A stretch of DNA of 64,000 nt from Laguncularia racemosa (Eukaryota > Streptophyta > Magnoliopsida > Myrtales > Combretaceae): NCBI GenBank assembly GCA_037954665.1, contig JBBMOL010000225.1, positions 372,001 to 436,000 on the forward strand, given 5' to 3'. Position numbers and translations under genes: made by a program. Positions 36,739 to 47,570 of this stretch are shown here, in pieces. Position 1 is the first letter of the stretch; each line of letters starts with the position of its first letter. Below the pieces are notes generated by a model. It made no database searches and was not told the DNA's origin. It worked only from the letters and a program-made list of their open reading frames with translations.

Positions 36739-38623
36739 ATGGTTGAAAATAATGTTGCAATTAATCGAGCTCCCTACTTCGATGGCTCAAACTTCTCATA
36801 TTGGAAGATGCGTATGGAAACTTACATCAAAGCTAATGATTATGATTCCTGGCAGGTCATTTGACATGGAGACAGTTTGATCACCTTGAACGGAGATTCA
36901 ACCTTGTTAGACTCGGAGAAGAAAATTATCGAGAAGAACAACAAAGCAAAAAATTTATTACTGACTACTATTGCTCCATCAGAGTTCTATTTAATATCAT
37001 CGTGTGCTAGTGCAAAGGAGATTTAGGATATCCTATCCGATACATATGAAGGAACGGATACCATCAAGGAAACTAAGATAAATGCTTTAATTCAATAGTA
37101 TGAATTATTTAAGTTTAAATCTAATGAAGATGTTAAAGATGCTTTTAACAGGTTTACAGCTATCACAAATGAGCTTGCATCACTTGGAAAGAAACTTCCA
37201 GATCCAGATCTTGTGAGGAAAATGTTGAGGATATTGCCACCATCTTGGGATGAAAAGAAAACTGCTATAGAGGAAGCTCAAGACCTAAACAAGTTAACTC
37301 TCAGTCAATTGAGAGAAAAGCTCATGGCATATGAGTCACACATAAAAACCACGCAAAGAGGAGAAGACGGTACCAAAGGAATTGCGTTTAAAGTCAAGGA
37401 AATAAAGCAAAATGAAACTGAAATGGATGATAGCGACGATGAGAAAGAAGAGGACATCAGTCTTCTAGCACGTAGACTCAACAGGCTGCTCAAGAAGCAA
37501 AGAGGTAAGAAGTTTAATGTTTTCAAGAAAAGTACTGAATATAAGCATAATGATGCAGGAAAAACGTACAAGGAGAAAGAAAAGAAGAAAGAAAAAAAGG
37601 GAGATTCAATGTTATGAATGCAAAAAGCCAGGACACATCAAATACGAATGTCCAACACTGATCAAGAAAATGGAAAATTATAAAAAGAAAAGTCGAGCAA
37701 TGCTAGCAACATGGAGTGATTTAGAGGATACAGAGGAAAATTCAGAGGATTCAGAAGAAGAAGAGGATGAGGCGAATCTGTGCTTAATGGCTAGTTCTGA
37801 GGTACATTCTGAATCTGATGAAGATGTAACTGAAACTGACATGCTAGTAGAAATGAGTAAGCTACTAAAGGCACTAAAAAGGGCTGATACAAAATTAGCT
37901 AAGTATGAAAATGAAATAAACGCTCTTAAGAATGAAAAGGAGGTAGTAAAGCAAACAAATTCGTTACTTGCGGATGAAAATGATATCTTGAAACAAGAAA
38001 ATGAATCCATGCATGTGAGTATAGAGAAACTAAGAATAGAAAATCAATTACTTGAAGTAGAAACAAGTAACATGAAGGTAAAGATTGATGAACTGTCAAG
38101 TTCGTTGAAAACTACCTTTAAGAAATTTGATGAAAGTGATAAGAAATTGACTATGTTAATTTCTTCACAAAGAGTTTTGAATGAAAAACATGGGTTAGGA
38201 TATGAGCATGGTTCGAGTTCAAAATTGAATCAAAATACAGTTTTTGTTAAAGCTAAGCAAGTTTTAACTGATAAATTCAAAAGTAAAGAGTACATTTCGA
38301 ATACAAATATTGTTAAAAGAGGAAATACCAGAGGCTGTTACAGAAGTTATTCTGACAAGAAGTATCCACACAATGGGTACTACAGAAGCAATACTAGAAG
38401 GTATAACAGAAGTTATACAAACCAGAATTTCCAGAAACAGGTAAATGACAGGTATAGGAATGTTAATTCTTATGCATGCTTCTTCTGTAATAAATTTGGT
38501 CATATTGAGAAATTTTGCTATTATAAAAGAAATAAGCTCAGTAGTCAACAAGTAAATCGAAGAAATCAAATGAGCTTATCTTTTAAAGGGCCCAAACTTG
38601 CTTGGGTTCCCAAAAGGACTTAA
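36739..38623 (+). pseudogene. S1 Gag, long form with two zinc knuckles, broken
   Basis: The start is ATG 36739 (MVENNVAINRAPYFDGSNFSYW), a classic copia Gag opening. In-frame stops lie at 36862, 37024 and 37096. The frame is then open to 37617, and a shift of one base near 37590 moves the reading to the frame open 37517-38623. That frame holds the first knuckle CX2CX4HX4C (codons for C-Y-E-C to C at 37610-37651), an acidic Glu/Asp/Ser stretch, a long Lys/Glu/Leu-rich coiled-coil region (about 37850-38180), an Arg/Tyr/Asn-rich basic stretch and a second knuckle (residues 321-334 of the open frame). It ends in GPKLAWVPKRT, the usual copia Gag-protease junction. Confidence 0.88.
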
Positions 38624-38898
38624 TTCTTTCCATTTGTACAGGGACATGAAGCTAAAATAAGAGGAACTTGGTATTTGGATAGTGGATGTTCTAGACATAT
38701 GACTGGAGATGCTTCATTGTTCAATAGCATAACTTGGGAAGAAAAAGGGTATGTAAAGTTTGGAGATGTAGTAGAGGTAAAATAATTGCCACTGGAACGA
38801 TTGGTATGCCTACGTTTCTTATTGAAAATGTATATCTTGTGCAAGGTTTAAAACATAATTTACTTAGTATTAGTTAGTTATGTGATAAAGGTTATAGA
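38624..38898 (+). pseudogene. S1 aspartic protease, broken
   Basis: After the stop at 38621 the same frame gives the copia protease core WYLDSGCSRHMTGD, with catalytic Asp at 38678-38680. The frame is lost near 38780. The downstream part (GKIIATGTIGMPTFLIENV, then GLKHNLLSIS) appears in the integrase frame and is cut by a TAG near 38876. Confidence 0.85.
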
Positions 38899-40218
38899 AT
38901 GATTTTTGATCAAGACAAGTGCTATGCTTTTAATGAAAATGATGAAAGATTATTTGAAGGAATTAGGAAAAGAAATATCTATCTTATAAAACCAGATGAA
39001 ATCAATAATGATTGTTGTTTAATTTCTTTGAATGATCATGTTTTTGCTTGGCATAAACGACTAGGACATGTTAATTTTAATCACTTAGAAAAATTATCTA
39101 AAAAGGATATTATTAAAGGATTACCTAAGATAAATATTAAACAAGATGTGAAATGTGATACTTGCTTAAAGAATAAAATGGTTTCTATTTCTCATAAAAG
39201 CAAAAATGTAATCTCAACTAAGAGACCACTTGAATTATTGCATCTAGATCTTTTTGGACCTACTAGAGTCTTAAGAAAAGGTGGAAGCAAATATGGATTT
39301 GTTATTGTTGATGATTTTTCAAGATACACTTGGGTTATATTCTTGCGACACAAGAGAGATACCTTTGATTCTTTTCAAAAGTTTGCAAAACAAATACAAA
39401 ATGAAAAAGGAGTTTCCATAACTAGTTTTCGAACTGATCATGGAACAGAGTTTCAAAATGCAAGTTTTTTAAATTTTTGTGAAGAACATGGTATATCTCA
39501 TAATTTCTCAGCTCCATACACTCCTCAACAAAATGGAGTAGTGGAACGCAAGAATAGAACTTTACAAGAGATGACTAGATCTATGTTAAATGAGAGTGGA
39601 ATTGCTAAGTATTTCTGGGCAGAAGCAGTTTCTACAGCTTGCTATATCATCAATAGAGTTTTCATTCGACCTATGACATCAAAGACTGCTTATGAGATGT
39701 TTCGAGGTAAGAAACCTAATGTTTCATATTTTCATATCTTTGGATCTAAATGCTTTGTGAAAAAGAATCCACTTAACCTTGGTAAGTTTGATGAAAGATC
39801 TGAAGAAGCTATTTTCTTAGGATATTCTTTAAATAGTTGTGCTTATCGTGTTTTCAATAAGTCATCAAAAACTATTGAAGAATCGATAAATGTTAAGTTT
39901 ATTGAGGATTTAAAGGATGTTGATTCTGATGAAGAAAAGGACTCCAATTCTAAAGAAGAAGTTAGTTCAGAACCTAAGTCAGAAGCACCTGCTGTTAACA
40001 TTCGAGGATCTGATCATCCAGAACCTATTTCAGAGGCAAATACAGAAGGTACTTCAGAAGTTGTAAGATCTGAACAAGAGACTTCTAAAGCTTGGAGGTA
40101 TAAGTCTGCACATCCTTCTAACAATTGGGTGTTAAAACAAGAGCTAAATTACAAAATCTTGAAAATCATTTTGTGTTGTTATTTGAAATTGAACCTAGTA
40201 AGATTGAAGAAGCTCTGA
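38899..40218 (+). pseudogene. S1 integrase, domain complete but frame-separated
   Basis: 439 codons from a Met near the end of protease. The zinc-binding HHCC is complete (His52, His57, Cys86, Cys89). The catalytic triad fits Asp117, Asp180 and Glu216 (HLDLFGP, FRTDHGTEF, NGVVERKNR). The C-terminal part is acidic and Ser-rich. The last 30 codons are out of frame: the expected GVKTRAKL motif preceding RT lies in the next ORF, so a one-base frameshift sits near 40128. The domain itself looks intact. Confidence 0.9.
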
Positions 40219-41717
40219 ATGATGCTAATTGGATTATATCTATGCAAGAAGAATTAAATCAATTTCAAAGAAATAATGTATGGAATTTAGTTCCTAGACC
40301 TAGAGGAAAGACTATAATTGGAACTAAATGGGTGTTTAAAAATAAATTAGATGAAGACGGTAAAATTATAAGAAATAAAGCAAGATTAGTAGCTAAAGGT
40401 TATTCACAAGAAGAAGGAATAGATTTTGATGAAACATATGCACCTGTTGCTAGACTAGAAGCAATACGATTAATGCTTGCATATGCATCTTATAAGGATT
40501 TTAAAGTTTTTCAAATGGATGTAAAAAGTGCATTTTTAAATGGTTTTATAAAGGAAGAAGTTTATGTGGAACAACCACCTGGTTTTGAAGATCCTTTCAA
40601 ATCATACTATGTTTTTAAATTAAATAAAGCACTATATGGTTTGAAACAAGCTCTAAGAGCTTGGTATGAAAGATTGAGTATGTTTTTGATCTCTAAAGGT
40701 TTTCATAGAGGAAAAGTGGATACTACTTTATTCTTAAAAACTTTTGATAATGATATCTTAGTTGTACAAATATATGTGGATGATATTATCTTTGGATCTA
40801 CTAAAGAATTGTTGTGTCAAGAATTTGCTGAAACCATGCAGGAAGAATTTGAAATGTCAATGATGGGAGAGTTGATATTCTTTTTGGGACTTCAAATAAA
40901 ACAAACAAAGGAAGGAATTTTTGTTCATCAAGAAAAATACACAAAACAAATATTGAAGAAATTTGGATATGATGGATGCAAAAAGGTTACAACACCTATG
41001 AGTACTTCATCAAGGTTAGACTCTGACTTAAATGGAAAGAAGGTAAGTGAAAAACTTTATAGGAGTCTTATAGGTTCTTTATTGTATTTGACTACATCTA
41101 GACCGGATATTTTGTTCAGTGTGTGTTTGTGTGCTAGATTTCAAGCTACACCAACAGAAATTCATTTATCAGTGGTAAAGAGAATTTTCAAATACCTAGT
41201 TAATACTTCTAATTTAGGCATATGGTATCCTAAAAATCAGAATTTTGATCTAATAGGATATTCTGATGCAGATTATGCTGGATGTAAAATTGATAGAAAA
41301 AGCACATCTGGTACTTGTCAATTCCTAGGTGATAAATTAATTTCTTGGTCTTCTAAAAAACAAAATTCTATTGCTCTATCCACCGTTGAAGCTGAATATG
41401 TTTCTATTGGAAATTGTTGTGCACAAGTTTTATGGATAAAACAACAATTGAATGATTATGGAATAAATTTTAAAACTATGCCAATTAAATGTGACAACAC
41501 GAGTGCAATAAATTTGACAAAGAATCCAGTACATCATTCTAGGTCAAAACATATAGAAATTAGACATCATTTTATTAGAGATCATGTGCATAATGGAGAT
41601 ATAAATGTTGAATTTGTGTCAACCAATAATCAATTTGCAGATATTTTTACTAAACCTCTTGAAAAGGTAAAATTTGAATTTATTAGAAATGAATTAGGAA
41701 TTTGTAACCCCTTTTGA
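40125..41717 (+). CDS. S1 reverse transcriptase and RNase H, intact frame
   Basis: 530 residues. RT landmarks: WVFKNKLDEDG (69-79), FDETYAPVARLEAIR (101-115), MDVKSAFLNG (131-140, first catalytic Asp) and YVDD (217-220). RNase H follows: YSDADYAG around 379-386, ALSTVEAEY (418-425), and a C-terminal TKPL motif. In a functional element this would be the C-terminal part of one polyprotein. Here the frameshift near 40128 separates it from integrase, and the Met used is not a natural start. One oddity is KQALRAW, where most copia elements have KQAPRAW. Length and motifs match the family. Confidence 0.92.
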   Translation: MGVKTRAKLQNLENHFVLLFEIEPSKIEEALNDANWIISMQEELNQFQRNNVWNLVPRPRGKTIIGTKWVFKNKLDEDGKIIRNKARLVAKGYSQEEGIDFDETYAPVARLEAIRLMLAYASYKDFKVFQMDVKSAFLNGFIKEEVYVEQPPGFEDPFKSYYVFKLNKALYGLKQALRAWYERLSMFLISKGFHRGKVDTTLFLKTFDNDILVVQIYVDDIIFGSTKELLCQEFAETMQEEFEMSMMGELIFFLGLQIKQTKEGIFVHQEKYTKQILKKFGYDGCKKVTTPMSTSSRLDSDLNGKKVSEKLYRSLIGSLLYLTTSRPDILFSVCLCARFQATPTEIHLSVVKRIFKYLVNTSNLGIWYPKNQNFDLIGYSDADYAGCKIDRKSTSGTCQFLGDKLISWSSKKQNSIALSTVEAEYVSIGNCCAQVLWIKQQLNDYGINFKTMPIKCDNTSAINLTKNPVHHSRSKHIEIRHHFIRDHVHNGDINVEFVSTNNQFADIFTKPLEKVKFEFIRNELGICNPF

Positions 41718-41866
41718 TTTTTTCCCCCCCCGAAAATATTGAAAATTTTTATTCATTTAAAATATTTTTTTCCTTTTCATTTGTTTTCTTCCTTCTCTAA
41801 TTCTCTTCCTTTGAAATCTGTTCTCTTTCTCTCTCTCTATTTTCCTTCTCTCTCATTGCAACTCCA

Positions 41867-43588
41867 ATGGCGCCTAAAACATCAGAACGCCTCAAACAAA
41901 AATCATTCAAAACAAAATCATCAAACAAGCCTTTAGTGATTCATGATGAATCTTCAAACTCTTTGGAAAAATATCAAGAACCTTCCATAGGAGAGAATCC
42001 GAGTTCCCCTAATTCTGAATCTATCATAGGTTCCAAGAAGATTACCAAAAGAAAACGAGCTGCATCGTCTTCACAAGGAAAAGGAAAAGCTATTCAAGAA
42101 ATCTCTCCGCTCAAGAAAGCATTCGGGAAGCAAACGAAACAAGAGAATGTACTAACTCTGAAACCCTCAAATTCAAAATCTCTTCGAAAGAAGAAAAATG
42201 AGGTGTGTTCTTGTAGCCTTGTGGATTTTAATTTCTTTACTAGTAATGGATTCTACTGGAATGAACTGTTAGAACCTATAGGATGCATGGAACTTTGCTC
42301 TACTCAAGTTCTAGTTTATGGGGAATGTGTTAAAGAATTTTATGGAAATTTAAGTCTTGCGGAAGGGAATGTCTTAATTTCCAGAGTATGTGATCAAGAC
42401 ATTTTAATTTCTAGGGAAGATGTGGTTAAATGTCTACATCTACATGATGTAAATGATGATGTAGAAATCACGAACATGCCTAGGAATGATCTGTTTGCTG
42501 CTATAAATGGAGGATTGCAAATGGATTATGGAAAAGAAGCAATGGTCATTGATTTCGAGTTTTTTCCTCGAATCATTCATAAGATAATTGTTGAGTGTCT
42601 ATGTCCAATGAAGGGCAGTTCTACTTCAATGTCCATAGAACATGCTCAAATTATCTATGCAATGATTAACAAAAGGAATGTGGACATGGTTTCTAGAGTC
42701 ATTGATCAAATTTGGAGGAATAAAGAAAGTTTGGTGTTTGGGAATATACTGATGCGATTGTTTGTGTTTAAAGGGATAGTTTTGCCTACCAGCTCATCTG
42801 AACCTATTAAATTAAAGAGGATAGGTAAAGAAGTTTTTCATCATATGTCCATTTTTGTTAAGGATTGTTTGTGGTATGCAAATGATGGTGCACATTTTGT
42901 CCATCAAAAGCATATGAAAAGGATAGTTCCTTTTGGAATATCTGTTCAAGAAGGAGGTTCAGAACCTAGAACAGAGGTTGAAACAGATCATGGGAAGAAA
43001 TCATATGGTGAAGAGGCTGGGAAGAGTGGAACAAAAGAAGTTATATCCAATGTTGATCTGGAACAAATAAAGAATGTTGTTCGAGAAAGTTTGAAACATG
43101 AACTATCAGATTTGGTTAAAACAACTTTGACAAATGAAGTTCTACAACGATCTGATCTAAGGAGAGTTGAATCAATGGAGTTACAAGTTAAACAAACTTC
43201 TGATATTCTCTCTGATATCAAGAAGAATTCTGAGAAGATGATTACCGATCTCCATCACTATAGGATTCTTTATGATGAATTTAGTGTGAGAGTCAAACAA
43301 GATCTATCTAATAATGTGATTGCATTGGATAAATTTGTCTCTCAAGTGAGGAAGATTGGAGATTCAGTGACTAACTCCTTCAAGATTTTGGACTCCAAGA
43401 CGGATAAAACATCCCAATCTATCACAAGTCTTCATGGTGAAATCAAGCTCTTATCCAACAAATTTCCAGATTATTTTCGCTTTGGCGCTCACATCATCGA
43501 CTTGGATACTTCACCAGAGAAACCTTCATCAACCAAACATTCCACCACTCCCTCTACCTCTCGAGTCACAAGATCTAGAAAATCTTAG
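41867..43588 (+). CDS. S1 extra ORF: plant transposon-protein domain plus coiled coil
   Basis: An intact 573-residue ORF starting 150 bases after the pol stop. Residues 1-110 are basic and Ser/Lys-rich, with a likely nuclear signal (ITKRKRAASSSQGKGK). Residues about 115-325 have the layout of the plant domain usually named putative plant transposon protein (Pfam PF20167, from memory): KEFYGNLS, an ISREDV segment, FFPRIIHKIIVECLCP, HAQIIYAMINKR and a final LMRLFVFKGIVLP. Residues about 375-520 are predicted coiled coil. I see no signal peptide and no convincing membrane helix, so it does not look like an envelope protein, although its position is that of the env-like ORF of Sireviruses. It could act in targeting or particle assembly; function is not known. 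Confidence 0.85.
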   Translation: MAPKTSERLKQKSFKTKSSNKPLVIHDESSNSLEKYQEPSIGENPSSPNSESIIGSKKITKRKRAASSSQGKGKAIQEISPLKKAFGKQTKQENVLTLKPSNSKSLRKKKNEVCSCSLVDFNFFTSNGFYWNELLEPIGCMELCSTQVLVYGECVKEFYGNLSLAEGNVLISRVCDQDILISREDVVKCLHLHDVNDDVEITNMPRNDLFAAINGGLQMDYGKEAMVIDFEFFPRIIHKIIVECLCPMKGSSTSMSIEHAQIIYAMINKRNVDMVSRVIDQIWRNKESLVFGNILMRLFVFKGIVLPTSSSEPIKLKRIGKEVFHHMSIFVKDCLWYANDGAHFVHQKHMKRIVPFGISVQEGGSEPRTEVETDHGKKSYGEEAGKSGTKEVISNVDLEQIKNVVRESLKHELSDLVKTTLTNEVLQRSDLRRVESMELQVKQTSDILSDIKKNSEKMITDLHHYRILYDEFSVRVKQDLSNNVIALDKFVSQVRKIGDSVTNSFKILDSKTDKTSQSITSLHGEIKLLSNKFPDYFRFGAHIIDLDTSPEKPSSTKHSTTPSTSRVTRSRKS

Positions 43589-43651
43589 TTCTTTTAAATT
43601 TTGTTTTCGAATCAACTTGTAAAAGACTTTTGTTATCTTTTATGCATCAAT

Positions 43652-43908
43652 TAAAAGGGAGATACCCTTTTGCTGTTAACAAAAAGGGGGAGAATGGTAA
43701 ATGTTGATGTTAGGAGAAGAATGATTCTATTATATCTATTCCATATATCTATCAATACTGCTTGCTGCTTTGTTTGCTGCTTATAATGATTCTATATTGC
43801 TTATGAGTGCTTATGATCAATGTGTTATAGGAATATATGCTTAAACATGAAAGTTGTGTATATTTTGATTATCTAATGGTGTTTTGTTATCATCAAAAAG
43901 GGGGAGAA
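43652..43908 (+). promoter_or_regulatory. S1 multiple polypurine tracts
   Basis: AAAAGGGAGA at 43652-43661, AAAAAGGGGGAGAA at 43681-43694 and the identical tract at 43895-43908 immediately before the 3' LTR. Repeated purine tracts of this kind are a known Sirevirus feature. Confidence 0.85.
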
Positions 43909-45372
43909 TGTTGATGTTAAGGGCAGAATGTTAAGTTCTCTAATTTAGTTTTGATGTTAACAAAAGAGGAATGAGTGTAATGAATGTTTAAGATAGTACG
44001 TAATTTTTTCTAAAGTTAAGCAAGGAGACAGAAGCTTGTTCAGAACCTTCAAAAGTATTATATAAGCTATTTTCGTTCTGACAGAAGGTGTTTCAGAAGT
44101 TGTGTAATATATCCGTAGTTATCGTGGTAACCTTTCAGAAGCACTTTCAGAACCTTCATAACAGGAGAACAGTTGGCAGGTTTGTTTCAGAAGCACTTTC
44201 AGAACCTTCAAGACAGTTAACAGGTTTGCTTCAGAAGCACTTTCAGAACCTTTCATGTCTGTTATGAATTTTTCCAGATTACGTTCTAAATTTTATATCG
44301 ATAGTTTTAATAAATTTCAAGGCCTAGCTCCACGTGTCAAGTATTTTTGGGTAATATACTTGATGTGTTTTACTAAAGTTGGATTTCATATCACGGGTTT
44401 TTTAATTTACATAAAGTTTTACAAGATTTTATTCAAAGATTTCATTTTATGATAAAGTGAGATCATATAGGATTTACAAGTTTTATCCAGATTTAAAATT
44501 GGATATTTGTACTATATTTTGGGAGATCCAGTAGTTACAAAGATAAGGATAAGAGATATGGTTGTTATATCAAGATATGGTTCCACAATGTGAGGGATAT
44601 CTTCAACAAACTTGATCCAAGAGATATATCCAAAGAAGATCTCGGTCAAACTAATTATCCAAGCTTATCCTCAACAAGAATATCACGAATGCAGATCTTC
44701 CTCAACAGATCCAACTTATTTTTGAATTGAAAATTCAAAAATAAATACAAGATTATCACGTGGAAAGTAGTTGTTATGTTTTCTCCATATATAAAGTGTT
44801 TAATTCAAATGAAAAAGAAGAGTGAAGAACGTTAAAAAAAAACAGAAAAAAGGAACGTGGTTAAAAGAAAAAAATTACACACGAGAAGAAAAGACTCATA
44901 CATCTTCAAGCGAATATCTTTACATATATATGTGATCTAGAGGAAATTTGTTATTCCTCATTGTTGTTGTTGTTGAGATTCCTTTCGTGGAAAGGGAATT
45001 GTTTGTTGTTTCATCACTGTGGATGAGTGATTAGCTTAGTGAAGAAGCTAGAAAGACTCAACAGTGAGACTTTGCCTTAAAGAGGCTTGTGTTGTGTATC
45101 TTTGATTTGTTGATATAGTGAAACACAACCGGTATAGACAACCGGGACCTCGGCGTGGAGCTGGAAGAGAGGACTGACGCTCGAGGCGGAACCTCTATAA
45201 ATATCTGAGCATTCTACTCTTGTCTACTTTTATTTACTGCACATTATTGTTCTTCATTATTGTTATTCACGTGACTTTATTAGTCAAGATTTTTGGTTGA
45301 TTTGCGAAAAAGTGAAATTTTAAGTAATTAATCAATTCACCCCCCTCTTGATTAATCTAATTGGGACCAACA
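43909..45372 (+). repeat. S1 3' LTR
   Basis: 1464 bp, pairs with 35246-36696. TATATAAA at 44788-44795. A short TTCTTCATTATTG duplication near 45250 accounts for most of the length difference. Confidence 0.92.
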
Positions 45373-46168
45373 GTTTCGCTCGATTTCTTGTGATCGGTCC
45401 AGGTGGCACTTCAAGAGGATCCACATTCCATCTTCTGGCTTGGCTCCCATCATGGATCTCATCAACATTCGCCCTAATTATCGTAACTTCCATCTCCTTG
45501 AAATACTCATCCACACTTCGGCTTCCCTGCTTAAGAGTTTGCAATTTGTTGTGCAATTCACGATAGTAATACGCAGGTACAAACCGCTTCTTCATCACCC
45601 TCTTCATCTCTTCCCAAGACTCAATAGGTGGTTCGCCATTCCTTCTTCGATTCAACATTAGTTGATCCTACCACACTATGGCATAATATGAAAATTCAAT
45701 GGCAGCAAGTTTCACTTTCTTTCTCCCACTATAGTTGTGACAATCAAACACCATCTCTACCTTCTTCTCCCACTCTAAGTACGCCTTGGGATCATTCTTC
45801 CCTTGGAAAGGAGGAATCTTCATCTTTATACTACTCAGTTGATTATCCTCTCTATTCCTATCTCCTCTATCTTCCCAATCCCTAGTTCCTCTATTCCTAC
45901 CACTATAACCTCTATAACTCCCGACAGATGGTTCCTCAAATTCATCATCAGACATTCCATCTCCACCCCTTTGTACTCTCCTAGAACAACTCTCTCTCTT
46001 ATGCCCTTAGAAGATGTTTTTAGATTGCTCTAGTCTTTGTTCCACCGTCTCATGAATTTGTTCCATGCCCTCTTGAAACATCCTCTTCATCTCACCCCTC
46101 AATGCCTCAATCACTAACCTAGCATCAAACCTTCCCCTCTCACTTTCAAGAGAATGTTGCCTCAACAT
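45332..46168 (-). pseudogene. A4: Gag fragment fused to the LTR-encoded Pol tail
   Basis: ATG 46168 (MLRQHSLESERGRF) starts Gag; the leader and primer site lie to the right. After a stop at a Gln codon near 46010 and one at a Trp codon near 45668, Gag reads to ...EVTIIRANV and passes at 45464/45465 directly into DEIHDGSQARRW of the LTR-encoded tail, in frame. Everything from mid-Gag to the end of integrase is deleted. The fused piece from 45658 stays open to 45332 and runs a few codons into S1. This mini-element repeats, by chance or mechanism, the Gag-plus-tail design of the D family. Confidence 0.85.
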
Positions 46169-46600
46169 AGTTCCTGCAGAAAAAGGTTAGCACGAACACA
46201 AATAGATATAATTAAGCCTCACGATACACTCCCTTACGTGTTTCGCTCAAAGGATGATATCACACAGTCACTTGTGTATTCTCACAAGCAATGATGATAT
46301 CAACTCACCAATTTCTCTTCTCAATTCTCTCGGAACTAACCCAAACTACACCAATTCCCTTCTGTAGAATTCAAAACAACTCTAGGGCTTGAAATTTTTC
46401 CTCTTTTTCTTTCAGATTTTTTTTTGTTGCCTTTGTTTTGTTGCTCTTAATCACATTCCTTTTTTTTTTGTCGTAACAAAATTAAATAGTAGGTACTACA
46501 CTCTCAATAGACAATTAACACTATGAAATTGATATGAACGATTGGAGTTAGGGTTTTGATGTTACCTTCCTCAAACCGAACTGATGTTTAACAAACCTAG

Positions 46601-46612
46601 GCTCTGATACCA
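46601..46612 (-). promoter_or_regulatory. A4 primer binding site
   Basis: GCTCTGATACCA, exact complement of the initiator tRNA-Met site, three bases before LTR-d. Confidence 0.9.
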
Positions 46613-46615
46613 AAC

Positions 46616-47565
46616 TGATACGAAATCGGTTTGCTCGGATTCCTAACTGATACGAACCACGCCAACGTGTGACGAAACTCGATACCAATACATTCGGAAT
46701 TCACTACCTAAGATGCCAAACACACTCAAGTGGAAACCATGACCCATTGTCTATAAGCGAGACAAGAACCTTGGTATAATATGAAGACGCCATAATCGGG
46801 ATGAAAGACCGATTGATAAGTCGGGATGACCGCCACGGAAGAAAACAATTCGATAAGTTCTAGATTAGTTCTTTAAAGAACTAAGAGAGGAATTCTCTCA
46901 AAAGTGTTTTTCAAACTTTAATGTTGTATGTTCTATATTCTATATGTTCTAAACCCTTGGAGCTTTATATTAGGGTTTACAATTCGTAACAATAAAGCCC
47001 CAAAACGACATCACTTCAATACGTTGTGTAAAAATAACAAAACAAGACATGAAGGCCGGCAACGTGGGAATGAATGCCGGCAGCCTTGGAGCTGGCGTTG
47101 GAGAAGTACACGATCGGCGTTGGAGATGTACACGATCGTGTACTTCTGGTCGTGTATCTTTCTGTGGAAATTCTTGACAACATACATGACTGTGTACTTC
47201 TAGTCGTGTATCTTTCTGTGGAAATTGTTGACACCATACACGGCCGTGCCTTTGAGCCGTGTATATGACCGTGTATGATTCTGTGTAACCTCCAGACTCC
47301 TACACGGCCGTGCCTTGTAAAGACACACCCTCTTTACCCCGTATCTGGTATGACTTGTACAAGAGCAAGGGCATTCCCATGGTTATTCCAATCCATTCCA
47401 GCTTCATGATTGCTCCAATCCTTTTCGACTTCATGGACATCCTTTATCAACCCGTTAAGTGCTTCCTTGAATCGTTTTACTCGAGTTCTTGTGATAGGTC
47501 CAGGTGGCACTTCAAGAGGATCCACATTCCATCTTCTGGCTTGGCTCCCATCATGGTTCTCATCA
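46616..47565 (-). repeat. Array LTR-d (outer, 950 bp)
   Basis: The closest match to LTR-a in length and in the doubled GTGTATCTTTCTGTGGAAATT block. The GGGAA target copy follows at 47566. Confidence 0.88.
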
Positions 47566-47570
47566 GGGAA

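Larger units (their letters stand above)
35246..45372 (+). mobile_element. S1: Ty1/copia element of Sirevirus type
   Basis: TSD GTTTT (35241-35245) and GTTTC (45373-45377), 4 of 5; the unoccupied site in other LTRs reads GTTTC. LTRs are 35246-36696 and 43909-45372 (TGTTG...CAACA), very similar, with a 13-bp length difference. The order Gag, protease, integrase, RT, RNase H is copia. The Sirevirus assignment rests on the 10-kb size, a long Gag with two CCHC knuckles and a coiled region, an extra ORF after pol, and repeated polypurine tracts before the 3' LTR. It is inserted in LTR-c in the opposite orientation and is the deepest layer of the nest. Confidence 0.93.
34483..45464 (-). repeat. Array LTR-c (inner), split by S1
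   Basis: 34483-35245 and 45378-45464, about 850 bp without S1. The uninterrupted sequence in the other LTRs (CCTTGAATCGTTTCGCTCG) shows the join exactly. Confidence 0.88.
23652..47565 (-). mobile_element. Ty3 family A array: LTR-a, A2, LTR-b, A3, LTR-c, A4, LTR-d
   Basis: Four LTRs alternate with three interiors, all on the minus strand: LTR-a 23652-24602, LTR-b 28560-29422, LTR-c 34483-35245 plus 45378-45464, LTR-d 46616-47565. The only flanking duplication is at the outer ends, CGGAA (23647-23651) and GGGAA (47566-47570), 4 of 5 bases. Each inner LTR has a purine tract on one side and a primer site on the other, without target duplications. This is the pattern expected from unequal recombination between LTR elements, not separate insertions. 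LTR-c contains the copia element S1. Confidence 0.85.

Noticed and set aside
41867..43588. Envelope glycoprotein call for the S1 extra ORF
   Set aside because: No signal peptide, no transmembrane helix and no cysteine-rich ectodomain. The position alone is not enough.
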